The notes under the pieces: model-generated
Seen by the model: only the letters and a program-made list of their open reading frames with translations
Database searches by the model: none
Told to the model about the DNA's origin: nothing
Shown here: piece after piece, positions 41,855 to 50,012 of the stretch
How the letters are laid out: the number at the start of each line of letters is the position of its first letter
Numbering within the stretch: position 1 is the stretch's first letter
Source of the DNA: Asticcacaulis machinosus
Lineage (GTDB): Bacteria; Pseudomonadota; Alphaproteobacteria; Caulobacterales; Caulobacteraceae
DNA: 64,000 bases
Direction: 5' to 3'
Assembly (NCBI RefSeq): GCF_028550435.1
Contig: NZ_JAQQKV010000003.1
Span: forward strand, 62,001 to 126,000
Program-made: the position numbers and the translations under genes

Positions 41855-42511
41855 ATGTCAGACGCGGTTCGGTGCCATAAGCGATGGGGTTTTATCGCGG
41901 TAATTTTTGGCTTAAATGCGCTTATGGGGCTGATGTTTATAGCCACGCTTCTACTTAATAATCCGCTGCCAGACCCATTTTTCCGTATTTTTGCGCCTAC
42001 GGTAGGTTTTGCGCTCATATTGATGTGTGTATATGGCACTAAAAAAATCAAAGATATGAAGCTTTATGTTTTAGCCGATGGCGTTGGCGTACAGTATAAA
42101 CGCGGCCCTATTAAAAAGATTAAATGGGATAATATTGATAATCTCGGACAGGGTAATGACAGCCTGTCCGTTGTTGCTTTTCGGCTTAAATCCTATGAGG
42201 TGTGGTTTAGTCAGTTTAGCGATAAAGAGCTGCGTGAGCGTGTAGCCGATGGGGCTATTCTGTTTTTCCTTATGGGGTGGTCTTACCTCAAACGCAGGCC
42301 CATAGCTGATAGCATTTCTCAGGAAATCGAGCGTATGCCCAAAGGAAGTCCAAAGCGGATCTTGGCCAATCGTATGGTGAAGGCGAGAGGCGAACAAGGT
42401 GTTGATCTGGTGTTCGGTGCTGGCCTGCGTTCAAATCGTGATCTGGAACGGTTTGAAGCTTCATATCTTCGTTGGAAGGCCGGTCTGGAACCTAATACGG
42501 CGGTTTTGTAG
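41855..42511 (+). CDS. Unknown protein with two membrane helices
   Basis: 218 aa. Membrane helices at about 12-34 (GFIAVIFGLNALMGLMFIATLLL) and 44-61 (FRIFAPTVGFALILMCVYG), then a soluble domain with beta strands (MKLYVLADGVGVQYKRGPIKKIKWDNIDNLGQG) resembling a bacterial PH-like/YdbS-type domain; the rest is basic and helical. I do not recognise it. Clearly lower GC and different codon choice (many A/T third bases) than the genes around it, and it is bounded by direct repeats, so it was probably acquired. Confidence 0.7.
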   Translation: MSDAVRCHKRWGFIAVIFGLNALMGLMFIATLLLNNPLPDPFFRIFAPTVGFALILMCVYGTKKIKDMKLYVLADGVGVQYKRGPIKKIKWDNIDNLGQGNDSLSVVAFRLKSYEVWFSQFSDKELRERVADGAILFFLMGWSYLKRRPIADSISQEIERMPKGSPKRILANRMVKARGEQGVDLVFGAGLRSNRDLERFEASYLRWKAGLEPNTAVL

Positions 42512-42549
42512 TTAAATATCCCTGACATGCTGGGTGGACACTATGACTG

Positions 42550-42762
42550 GCGCTGCCCCCTCCGTCTTTTGCTAACGCAAAATCCACCTCCCCACTTCGT
42601 AGGGAGGAGGGTGTTATTTCTCCTCCCTGTTGCGTAGCAATGGGGAGGTGGATGCGAACATAGTGAGCAGACGGAGGGGGGCGTCGTCGTTGGCCCCCAC
42701 CACCACATCTCATCGCTGTGCGATTTCGTGCGGTCCCCCTCCCCAACGAGTTGGGGAGGTAT
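42550..42762. repeat. Palindromic intergenic elements, copy 13 (half plus full)
   Basis: 42550-42609 is a right half only (CCCCCTCCGTC, stem TTTTGC-TAAC-GCAAAA, CCACCTCCCCAC, GGGAGGAG). 42615-42762 begins CTCCTCCCTG and ends with the CCTCCCCAACGAGTTGGGG arm shared with copy 12. Confidence 0.9.
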
Positions 42763-42764
42763 GA

Positions 42765-43442
42765 CTATTTAGGAGATTTAGCCGCCAAAAGTTCTTTTAC
42801 ATGATCCTCATCAATACCTAAAAGCCATGCTATTTCGGGGATGCTGATGTCCGGCCGGTTTTGTTTCAGATCCTGGGCCGTCCAGACAAGCGACGGAGGT
42901 AATCTGTCAAAAAACCGGCAGGGTTGGCTGCGTTCCCGCCCGACTTTGAGAACCGCCTCATAAGTTAAGTACATGTCCGGCCAACGGTTCTGTGTAAGGA
43001 TCAGGTTTGCAATTTCCGGGGCAATTCGCTCAATGAAATAATCATCAAAAATGCGCTCTTCCTGCGCTATGATCCAATTCTGATGGCAGACTTTGCAAGT
43101 GTTCAGAGACAGCCACCATCTGTCATCACTTTGCCAGTGACGGTTTACCGTCTCGAAAAAGCGTTGATCGCGGTCATCACATCCCATTGGAATGACATCC
43201 TTGTCCCTCAAGGAGATACATTCGCATTTCAAGGTGGAGCGCACCAATTTTTCGAGTTTCTGTTTTACTTCAAACACGCCATTACGATCTGAATAATCTA
43301 GCGAGATCATGTCAAAGTGAAGCGTTTCTCCCAGATCATGTTTTAGGGCTTCTTCCTGTGCGTAAAACCATGTTTCAAACTCTTGAGTGCCCACATCACC
43401 ACGTATGAATTTCCAGACGGTTTCATGTTGAAGCGGTGTCAT
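42765..43442 (-). CDS. Unknown protein with CxxC and C-terminal helix-turn-helix-like end
   Basis: 225 aa. N-terminus MTPLQHETVWKFIRGDVGTQEFETWFYAQEE resembles the short helical start found in several SMI1-like and immunity-type proteins (W-x-x-x-x-G-x-x-x-x-x-x-F-E-x-W). The middle has WWLSLNTCKVCHQNWIIAQEERIFDDYF with a CxxC pair, and the C-terminus (ISIPEIAWLLGIDEDHVKELLAAK) reads like a helix-turn-helix. I cannot name the family. It has an unusual codon profile and lies between two repeat clusters; likely accessory. Confidence 0.65.
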   Translation of the reverse strand: MTPLQHETVWKFIRGDVGTQEFETWFYAQEEALKHDLGETLHFDMISLDYSDRNGVFEVKQKLEKLVRSTLKCECISLRDKDVIPMGCDDRDQRFFETVNRHWQSDDRWWLSLNTCKVCHQNWIIAQEERIFDDYFIERIAPEIANLILTQNRWPDMYLTYEAVLKVGRERSQPCRFFDRLPPSLVWTAQDLKQNRPDISIPEIAWLLGIDEDHVKELLAAKSPK

Positions 43443-43510
43443 AATATTCCTCTTTGAGACCAGGTATTTACTGGCAGGGTTGTTTTATTCTTTCAAGTCG
43501 CTTGTTCAGC

Positions 43511-43776
43511 TACCCCTCCGTCATCTCGCCAAGGCTCGATGCCACCTCCCCACTTCGTAGGGAGGTGGGTGTTATTTCTCCTCCCTATTGCGTAGCAATG
43601 GGGAGGTGGCCGCGCAGCGGACGGAGGGGGATAGCGCGACCCTTAGCCCCCGCTACCACGCTGGGTAACGATGATAAGCGGTATACGTCTTTTGCTATTG
43701 CATATATCCGCGCTGCCCCCTCCGTCATCTCGCCAAGGCTCGATGCCACCTCCCCACGCAAGCGTAGGGAGGAGAA
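43511..43776. repeat. Palindromic intergenic elements, copy 14 (half plus full)
   Basis: 43511-43563 is a right half (CCCCTCCGTC, ATCTCGCCAAGGCTCGAT, CCACCTCCCCAC). 43577-43776 is a complete element ending GTAGGGAGGAG; its right half repeats the same ATCTCGCCAAGGCTCGAT stretch at 43726. The 456-base gap 43443-43898 holds nothing else recognisable. Confidence 0.88.
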
Positions 43777-43898
43777 GCGCCGCCGCCCCGACCCGCGCCC
43801 AGTTCCGGGTCAAGGGTGCTAGCACCCTTGATTATCGCCCTGTTAACCCTGTACGGGGCATAGTTAGGCCATAAAGTATCAGCCGAGTAACTAACAAT

Positions 43899-45266
43899 AT
43901 GTCCGACATCCCGCCCCAGAAGCTTAGTCTGGTCAAAGGCCTGGTGAAAACCATGCCTATTGGGGCTTTGCGCACGCTGGATAAGGCGCTGGCTTTGTCG
44001 CGTGATGCCAAGATGAAGCAGGTGCGCGGGCTGGTGCTGCTGGAGATGGAATCGCGTCATGTCCGCGATCTGGTGTTCGCGCCGTACCTGCCGCTGTTTC
44101 AGGCGCGCGAAGACGGGCTGGATGCCGAGGTGTTCCCAACCTGGCTGCTGAATAATCTGTGGCGGGAACTGCAAACCGCTGAGGTGCAGTTGTGCGCGGA
44201 GGCGGGTATGGCGGCGCGCAGCCTGAGGGACGATGATCCGACACCGGTGCCGTTTTTCCGGCTGGTGACGGCGGGGGCGCGGATACTGCGCGATGACCCC
44301 TTAAGTGTGGTAGCCAAAGGCCATGATCAGCGCGACCTGCGCGAAGTTTCGGAATTTGCCCACTACCTCGACCTGCACCGGCTGCTGCGGCAGTATCTGA
44401 ACCGGCTGCCCGACTGGATGGGGCGGATCGATGCCGAAAAGGCCGCGACCTTACGGCTATGGTACAAGGACGCCTGCGCGTTCTCTGAGGACGCCGGCGT
44501 GCGCTTCATTGAGGCGATCTTTGCCAATATGGAAGACGGAGCGATGATTATCAAGATTATCGCCGTTGTGGCTGACCGACCTAATGACCGCTTTCTGGCT
44601 GAGTCCGAACTGGCCGATTTCGGGGAGCGCATACTGCTGCTGGCCGAAGAACGCACCGATACTTTCAAACGCCTGATGAGCAGTAAATCCAAAGACTTAA
44701 GCTTTATGGCCACGGCCGGGGCGGACATTTCACGGTGTCTGATGGCGCTCAGCGGACTTGAACAATATATCGAACTGGCGCGCGACGGGCCGTGGGGCAA
44801 ACGGGTCGCGGCCGCGCATAAGACCATTGCCGAACTGGTCGAAGGGCGCCTGAAAACGGCGGCAAGGCTCATTCAAGGGGCCCTGCCGATGAAGGCCGAA
44901 AAGGTCAGCGGACGGATGCGTAAGGACTATCCCGATGTGCGCACGCCGATGGATGCGGCGGCGACCACCAATGCCAAAGCCATTCTGACCTTCCTGAAAG
45001 ACATTAAGCACACGGCTTCAAACGGCGGTTACGCGTCGCTGCTGACCAAAACGGTTCAGGAAGTTGAGATGGTTCTTGATGGCTATATGGATGACCTGAT
45101 CGGGATTGCCAATCACGATGCGGGGCTTGATACGGATGCGGTCATGGCCTTGTTTGAAGGGGTGATCGATCTGATCGACGCCTTGTTTGGCGAAGAGCGG
45201 GCGGCGCTGGCGCGGCGTCGTGTCGCATCGTCCGATTTGCTCAACCCGTCAAAATCGGTTGCCTGA
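43899..45266 (+). CDS. Conserved hypothetical, all-helical protein
   Basis: 455 aa with no signal peptide or membrane helix. The sequence is almost entirely amphipathic helix (LSLVKGLVKTMPIGALRTLDKALALSR, EMESRHVRDLVFAPYLPLFQARED, FAHYLDLHRLLRQYLNRLPDWMG, GVRFIEAIFANMEDGAMIIKIIAVVADRPNDRFLAESELADFGERILLLAEER). I do not recognise the fold family. It lies upstream of the cytochrome c maturation genes in the same direction, with a hairpin in between, so it is probably a separate unit. GC and codon use match the core genes. Confidence 0.78.
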   Translation: MSDIPPQKLSLVKGLVKTMPIGALRTLDKALALSRDAKMKQVRGLVLLEMESRHVRDLVFAPYLPLFQAREDGLDAEVFPTWLLNNLWRELQTAEVQLCAEAGMAARSLRDDDPTPVPFFRLVTAGARILRDDPLSVVAKGHDQRDLREVSEFAHYLDLHRLLRQYLNRLPDWMGRIDAEKAATLRLWYKDACAFSEDAGVRFIEAIFANMEDGAMIIKIIAVVADRPNDRFLAESELADFGERILLLAEERTDTFKRLMSSKSKDLSFMATAGADISRCLMALSGLEQYIELARDGPWGKRVAAAHKTIAELVEGRLKTAARLIQGALPMKAEKVSGRMRKDYPDVRTPMDAAATTNAKAILTFLKDIKHTASNGGYASLLTKTVQEVEMVLDGYMDDLIGIANHDAGLDTDAVMALFEGVIDLIDALFGEERAALARRRVASSDLLNPSKSVA

Positions 45267-45280
45267 GAGAGCGATATGAG

Positions 45281-45323
45281 CAATATGCCGAAAAGTGTAT
45301 AGCGGTTTTCGGCTATAATATTG
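45281..45323. repeat. Short hairpin repeat, family 2, copy 2
   Basis: CAATAT and ATATTG enclose CCGAAAA-GTGTATAGCGG-TTTTCGG. The core matches 10108-10132; the outer arms differ but pair. It may act as a terminator-like or processing hairpin before ccmI. Confidence 0.75.
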
Positions 45324-45387
45324 CGACAACAAAAAAACTCTCCTGTTAAAGCCAAGGTTTTAACGCAATGCCGGAATATCAGCGGGC

Positions 45388-46461
45388 ATGATCCTGTTTT
45401 CAGTTATTGCCGCGATTTTGAGCGCGACTGTGTTTGCGGTGGCCGTGCTGTGGCTGAAAGGCCGTATGCCAGTGTCTGATCTGGCGCGTGAAAAGGCGCT
45501 CTATGCCCGCTTTGTGGACGATGTCGACCGCAGGCTTGCGCGCGGGCAGATCGAGGCTGATCTGGCGCTGGAGGAAAAGGCCGAGGCGGGGCGGGCCCTG
45601 CTGAAAGCCGCCCGCGATCACAACGAATCGTCGGCACCGCTTAAGCCCGCGGTCGTCATGACCGGTGCGGCGCTGGTGGCAGCGATAAGCTTTGGGCTTT
45701 ATGTTTTTGTGGGGATGCCGGGCTATCCCGATCAGCCGTATGCGCAGCGGCTTGAAGCGTGGACGAAAGCGGCGCAAGCGAACCCCGATGCCCTGCCGCC
45801 CAAACCGATGGCCGAAGTGCTGAAAGCCCGCGCCGGCGATCACAAAAACGATGCCGGCTACTGGCAGCAACTGGGCCGCCATCAGGTCATGGCCGGTGAC
45901 TATTTCGACGGTGCGCGCTCCCTTGAAATCTCGGTCAGGCTTGACCCTGCGCGCGCCGAGGGCTGGTCTGATTTTGGTGAGGCGCTGGTGCTGGCGGCGG
46001 ATGGCGTGGCCGATGACAGTGCGCGTAACGCCTTTGCTGAGGCGTTAAAGCGCGATCCAAATGATATTTCAGGTCTCTATTATACGGCGAAAATCCTGCG
46101 CGATGATGGCCGCTTTGATGCGGCAAAAGCGGCCTTTGATAAGGTGCTGAGCCAACTGCCCGCCGGTGATCCGCGCCGGGAAACGATTGCGGCTGACCTG
46201 ACCGCGCTCAATGAGGCCCGCACGGCGCAGGCGCAGGTGAGCGCGCAGATTCAAGGCATGGTGGGTAACCTGACCGCACGACTGAAAACCACGCCTGATG
46301 ATCCTGATGGCTGGGCGCGGCTGCTGCGGGCGCACCGGGTGCTGAAAGATCAGGCGGCGGAGGCGGCCACGATAGCGGCGATCCGTGCACAGTATAGACA
46401 TAATCCCGATCAGGTGGCGGCGATTCTGAACAAGGCTACGCGACCGGTAGGGAGTGAGTAA
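45388..46461 (+). CDS. ccmI: Cytochrome c maturation protein CcmI (CycH)
   Basis: 357 aa. N-terminal membrane helix (ILFSVIAAILSATVFAVAVLWL), a cytoplasmic leucine-zipper-like loop (REKALYARFVDDVDRRLARGQIEADLALEEKAEAGRALL), a second helix (VVMTGAALVAAISFGLYVFVGMPGYPDQPYAQR), then periplasmic TPR repeats (WQQLGRHQVMAGDYFDGARSLEISVRLDP, GLYYTAKILRDDGRFDAAKAAFDKVL). CcmI presents apocytochrome c to the heme ligation complex CcmF/H. First gene of the ccm block. Confidence 0.93.
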   Translation: MILFSVIAAILSATVFAVAVLWLKGRMPVSDLAREKALYARFVDDVDRRLARGQIEADLALEEKAEAGRALLKAARDHNESSAPLKPAVVMTGAALVAAISFGLYVFVGMPGYPDQPYAQRLEAWTKAAQANPDALPPKPMAEVLKARAGDHKNDAGYWQQLGRHQVMAGDYFDGARSLEISVRLDPARAEGWSDFGEALVLAADGVADDSARNAFAEALKRDPNDISGLYYTAKILRDDGRFDAAKAAFDKVLSQLPAGDPRRETIAADLTALNEARTAQAQVSAQIQGMVGNLTARLKTTPDDPDGWARLLRAHRVLKDQAAEAATIAAIRAQYRHNPDQVAAILNKATRPVGSE

Positions 46462-46479
46462 TGTATGATGACGCTTTCT

Positions 46480-46620
46480 TTTCTCCTCCCTACGCAGTGG
46501 GGAGGTGGCTTTTGAGCCGCACTGAGCGGGGCAAAAGACGGAGGGGTAGGGTTTGCCTCATACCCCTCCACCCCGCCGGTAAACCGGCGCGGTCCCCCTC
46601 CCCACAAAGTGGGGCGGAGA
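46480..46620. repeat. Palindromic intergenic element, copy 15
   Basis: TTCTCCTCCCTACGCAGTGGGG at the left; left stem GCTTTTG...CAAAAG; the right half carries CCACCCC, stem GCCGG-TAAA-CCGGC and CCTCCCCACAAAGTGGGGCGGAG. It separates ccmI from ccmE. Confidence 0.9.
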
Positions 46621-46651
46621 GTTTGGGCTGGATGAATATGTGGACGGGCTC

Positions 46652-47146
46652 ATGAATTTCTGGCCAAAATCAATCAAGGCGCGGCGCAGGCTTGTGCTAT
46701 TTTTGTGGGTGGCCCCGATCTTGGCGGGCGCTGTGGGGCTGACGCTCTTTGCCCTGCGCGATTCCGTGGTCTATTTCTACACGCCGGGTCAGGCGGTGGC
46801 GGCCAATGCGCCGCTTAATACTACCATGCGTCTGGGTGGGCTGGTCGCCCCCGGATCGGTGGTCAAAAACTCCGATGGGTCGGTGACGTTTGAGGTCATG
46901 GATAATCTGGATGCCATGACCGTGACCTATCAGGGCGATCTGCCCGACCTGTTCCGCGAAGGCCAGGGCGTAGTATGCGAAGGCCAATTGACGGGCGCCA
47001 AGGCGTTTAAGGCATCTACCGTGCTGGCCAAACATGACGAAACCTATATGCCCAAGGAAGTGACCAAGGCGCTGAAAGAACAGGGCGAGTGGCGACCGGA
47101 ATCAGGGGCGTCAGATGGACGAGGGTTGCCACTTGAAAAACTGTAA
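46652..47146 (+). CDS. ccmE: Heme chaperone CcmE
   Basis: 164 aa. Membrane anchor at residues 11-34 (RLVLFLWVAPILAGAVGLTLFAL) and an OB-fold periplasmic domain (YFYTPGQ, MRLGGLVAPGSVVKNSDGSVTFEVMD, VTYQGDLPDLFREGQGVVCEG). The covalent heme histidine is in VLAKHDETYMPKEV, with the following Tyr. It hands heme to CcmF. Start ATG at 46652; a GTG four codons upstream is possible. Confidence 0.95.
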   Translation: MNFWPKSIKARRRLVLFLWVAPILAGAVGLTLFALRDSVVYFYTPGQAVAANAPLNTTMRLGGLVAPGSVVKNSDGSVTFEVMDNLDAMTVTYQGDLPDLFREGQGVVCEGQLTGAKAFKASTVLAKHDETYMPKEVTKALKEQGEWRPESGASDGRGLPLEKL

Positions 47147-47218
47147 AGTGCTAAACTCCCTATACCTGCATGAGGTGGGGCCGAGGTCTATGACGTCTAT
47201 ACGTTTTAGACTTCAAAA

Positions 47219-47347
47219 ACTCCCCCCTGATTTCAGGGGGGATACCGGCTTTAGCCGGAGGGGGGTTAAAACCGCTGCTATTAACCCCACCCGTCATCCG
47301 ATCCTAACGGATCGCCTGCCACCCTCCCCTGAAATCAGGGGAGGTTC
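47219..47347. repeat. Palindromic intergenic elements, copy 16 (type C plus type B)
   Basis: 47219-47270: ACTCCCCCCTG..TTTCAGGGGGG, stem CCGGCT-TTA-GCCGG, then GGGGGGTTAAA. 47281-47347: TTAACCCCACC, stem GATCC-TAAC-GGATC, CCTCCCCTG...CAGGGGAGG. They lie between ccmE and ccmF. Confidence 0.88.
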
Positions 47348-47400
47348 CAAGAAAATGAGTTTGCCTGCGTTAGTGATTTCGCAGAGTAGGACAAACCCCT

Positions 47401-49404
47401 ATGATCGCTGAACTGGGGACGTTTTGTCTGACGCTGGCCTTTGTGTTGTCGGTGGCGCAGGCGCTGGTGGTGCCAGCCTCTAAACTGAAAATTTTCGCCG
47501 GATTTGCGCGGTTGTCTGAGGGCTTAAGTCTTTCGGGCGCGGTGGCCGCCGCTCTGGCGTTTGCGGCCCTGCTATACGCCTTTCTGACCTCTGATTTTTC
47601 GGTCGCTAATGTCGCCGCCAATTCCCACACCTTAAAGCCGCTGCTCTATAAAATCTCCGGCGCGTGGGGCAGCCACGAAGGCTCTATGCTGCTGTGGTGC
47701 CTGATTTTGCTGAGTTTCAGCGCGATGGTCACCCTTCTGGGGGCGGGCCTGCCCGACAGTTTGAAACATAAGGTGCTGACAGTGCAGGGCGTGCTGGGGG
47801 CGATGTTCACCGGCTTTACCCTGTTTAGTTCCAACCCTCTGGCGCGGGTCTATCCGGCGCCGTTTGAGGGCAAGTCGCTCAATCCGATGCTGCAAGACCC
47901 GGCCTTGGCGTTTCATCCGCCGCTGCTGTATCTCGGCTATGTCGGGTTTTCGGTGGTGTTTTCATTTGCGGTCGCGGCGCTGATCGAAGGCAGGATCGAT
48001 CGGGCCTGGGCGCGCTATGTCAGGCCGTGGACCTTGCTGGCGTGGAGTTTCCTCACGGTTGGGATCACGCTGGGGTCATTCTGGGCCTATTATGAGCTGG
48101 GCTGGGGCGGCTGGTGGTTCTGGGACCCGGTCGAGAACGCCTCGCTCATGCCGTGGCTGGCCGGAACCGCGCTTTTGCACGCCGCCATTGTCATGGAAAA
48201 GCGCGATGCGCTTAAGGCCTGGACGGTGTTTCTGGCCTTGCTTGCTTTTACCTTTTCGATGATGGGGGCCTTTCTGGTGCGCTCTGGCGTACTCACGTCC
48301 GTCCATGCCTTTGCGGTCGACCCTAAACGCGGGATATTGTTGCTGATCATCCTGTTTGTCACGGCCGGGTTCGGGTTTACGCTCTATGCGCTTAGGTCAC
48401 GGAGCTTAAGTTCATCGGGCATCTTTGCGCCGGTTAGCCGTGAATCGGCGCTGGTGGTCAATAATCTGCTGCTGTTTGCGGCCCTGTCATCGGTATGTCT
48501 GGGCACGCTCTATCCGCTTCTGATGGAAGCGACGACCGGAAAGACCATTTCGGTCGGTGAGCCCTATTATCTGCTGACGTTCGGGCCGATCATCGGCGCG
48601 GCCTTGCTGCTGGCGCCGCTGGCCATGCTGCTGTCGTGGAAGCGGGCTGATCTTAAGGGCGTGCTGCAACGACTGGCGACCGCGTTTGGGGTGAGCGTGA
48701 TCTGTGCCGTCGTGGCTACGCTTGGGATCAAGGGTATCGATATCGGCGGGCGGGTCGTGTTTATCCTTGGCCTGCTGTTAGGTTTCTGGCTGATTTTCGG
48801 CTCGTTTAAAATGCTGGCCGAGCGGGTGGGCTTGTTCAAAGGCACAATGGGTGAGAGCCGCCGTCGGTTTATGGGGCTTAGCCTTGGCATCCACGGCATG
48901 ATTCTGGCTCATGTGGGCTTAGGCGTGTTTGTGCTGGGAGCGACCTTTGAAGGTCATGCCCGCCTGAGCACGGCAGCGTCCCTGAGCGCTGGCGCAGGCC
49001 TTAAGGTCGGCGGCTATGAAGTCATATTTGACGGTATCCGCCGCTATGATGGGCCAAATTACCTGGCCGAAGCGGCCGATCTGACTGTGCGTCGCACAGA
49101 TGGTAAGCTGGTGTGTGGTGCCGCCCCGGAGCGGCGCTTTTATCCGGCCTCGCGCCAGACCATGAGTGAAGTGGCGATCTGTTTTACCCCGCTCAATGAC
49201 CTCTATTTCGTACTGGGAGAGTCCAGTCTTGATGCCGCCGGTCAGCCGCAATGGCAGGTCAGGGCGCTCTATAATCCGTGGGTGCGGCTGATCTTTGTCG
49301 GGCCGCTGCTGATGGCGCTGGGCGGGTTATTGTCGCTGCTGGATCGCCGTTTGCGTCTGGGCGTGGCGACGTCTTCCAAAGCGCTTAAGCAGGAGGCATC
49401 ATGA
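47401..49404 (+). CDS. ccmF: Heme lyase component CcmF (CycK)
   Basis: 667 aa, about fifteen membrane helices. The heme-handling WWD motif is in GWGGWWFWDPVENASLMPWL. Other landmarks: KISGAWGSHEGSMLLW, FHPPLLYLGYVGF (P1 histidine), MGAFLVRSGVLTSVHAFA, GEPYYLLTFGP and the periplasmic C-terminal loop before the last helix. It ligates heme to apocytochrome c with CcmH and CcmI. Four-base overlap with ccmH. Confidence 0.96.
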   Translation: MIAELGTFCLTLAFVLSVAQALVVPASKLKIFAGFARLSEGLSLSGAVAAALAFAALLYAFLTSDFSVANVAANSHTLKPLLYKISGAWGSHEGSMLLWCLILLSFSAMVTLLGAGLPDSLKHKVLTVQGVLGAMFTGFTLFSSNPLARVYPAPFEGKSLNPMLQDPALAFHPPLLYLGYVGFSVVFSFAVAALIEGRIDRAWARYVRPWTLLAWSFLTVGITLGSFWAYYELGWGGWWFWDPVENASLMPWLAGTALLHAAIVMEKRDALKAWTVFLALLAFTFSMMGAFLVRSGVLTSVHAFAVDPKRGILLLIILFVTAGFGFTLYALRSRSLSSSGIFAPVSRESALVVNNLLLFAALSSVCLGTLYPLLMEATTGKTISVGEPYYLLTFGPIIGAALLLAPLAMLLSWKRADLKGVLQRLATAFGVSVICAVVATLGIKGIDIGGRVVFILGLLLGFWLIFGSFKMLAERVGLFKGTMGESRRRFMGLSLGIHGMILAHVGLGVFVLGATFEGHARLSTAASLSAGAGLKVGGYEVIFDGIRRYDGPNYLAEAADLTVRRTDGKLVCGAAPERRFYPASRQTMSEVAICFTPLNDLYFVLGESSLDAAGQPQWQVRALYNPWVRLIFVGPLLMALGGLLSLLDRRLRLGVATSSKALKQEAS

Positions 49405-49859
49405 GGAGAGTCCTGACCGCCGTAGCCATTGTCATTCTTGGCCTGTCGCAGATGGCGACCGCTGTGACCTCCTCCGAGATCATGCTTGATCCGCGTCAGG
49501 ATCAACGGGCACGGGCGTTGTACGGCGAAGTGCGCTGCGTGGTCTGCCAGAATGAGGCCATTGGCGACTCACAGGCCGATATCGCCGCCGACATGCGCCG
49601 GGAAATCCGCACTGAAATCCTGTCCGGCAAGACCGACACAGATATCCGTGAGGGGCTGACCGCCCGCTACGGCGATTATGTTCTTTTTCGGCCCAGGTTT
49701 TCAGCCGGCAATCTGATTTTGTGGCTTTTGCCGCTGGCTCTGGTGCTGGCGGGCGTATCAACTCTGGCGGTTATGGCGAAAACAAAAAGAAAAACAAAAT
49801 CTTATGGTCTTGATGAGGGTGAGCAAAAAGCGCTGGATGACCTGATCAATAAACCCTGA
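49401..49859 (+). CDS. ccmH: Cytochrome c maturation thiol protein CcmH (CycL)
   Basis: 152 aa. Signal/anchor at the start (VLTAVAIVILGLSQMATAV), periplasmic domain with the redox pair in RCVVCQNEAIGDSQADIAADMRREIR, DGYVLFRP-like GDYVLFRPRFSAGN, and one C-terminal helix (LILWLLPLALVLAGVSTLAVMA). It keeps the apocytochrome cysteines reduced for CcmF. No ccmG is present between ccmF and ccmH, in contrast to enterobacterial order. 153 bases without a clear promoter follow. Confidence 0.93.
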   Translation: MRRVLTAVAIVILGLSQMATAVTSSEIMLDPRQDQRARALYGEVRCVVCQNEAIGDSQADIAADMRREIRTEILSGKTDTDIREGLTARYGDYVLFRPRFSAGNLILWLLPLALVLAGVSTLAVMAKTKRKTKSYGLDEGEQKALDDLINKP

Positions 49860-50012
49860 ACACCGTCACGATTTTGCCTCACGCTTAAGTTTATATGGCT
49901 TCCTGACAAATAGACTTGAAAAACCTCGTAAGCGCGGTTCACAATCGCCATATGTCACTTGATCCAACTTAAGGGTTCGGCGATTACGCTTTGAACCGCA
50001 AAGGTAAATATT

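Noticed and set aside
49890-49970. Heat-shock (RpoH) promoter before degP
   Set aside because: CTTGAAA and CCATATG are present, but 26 bases apart, too far for this promoter class.
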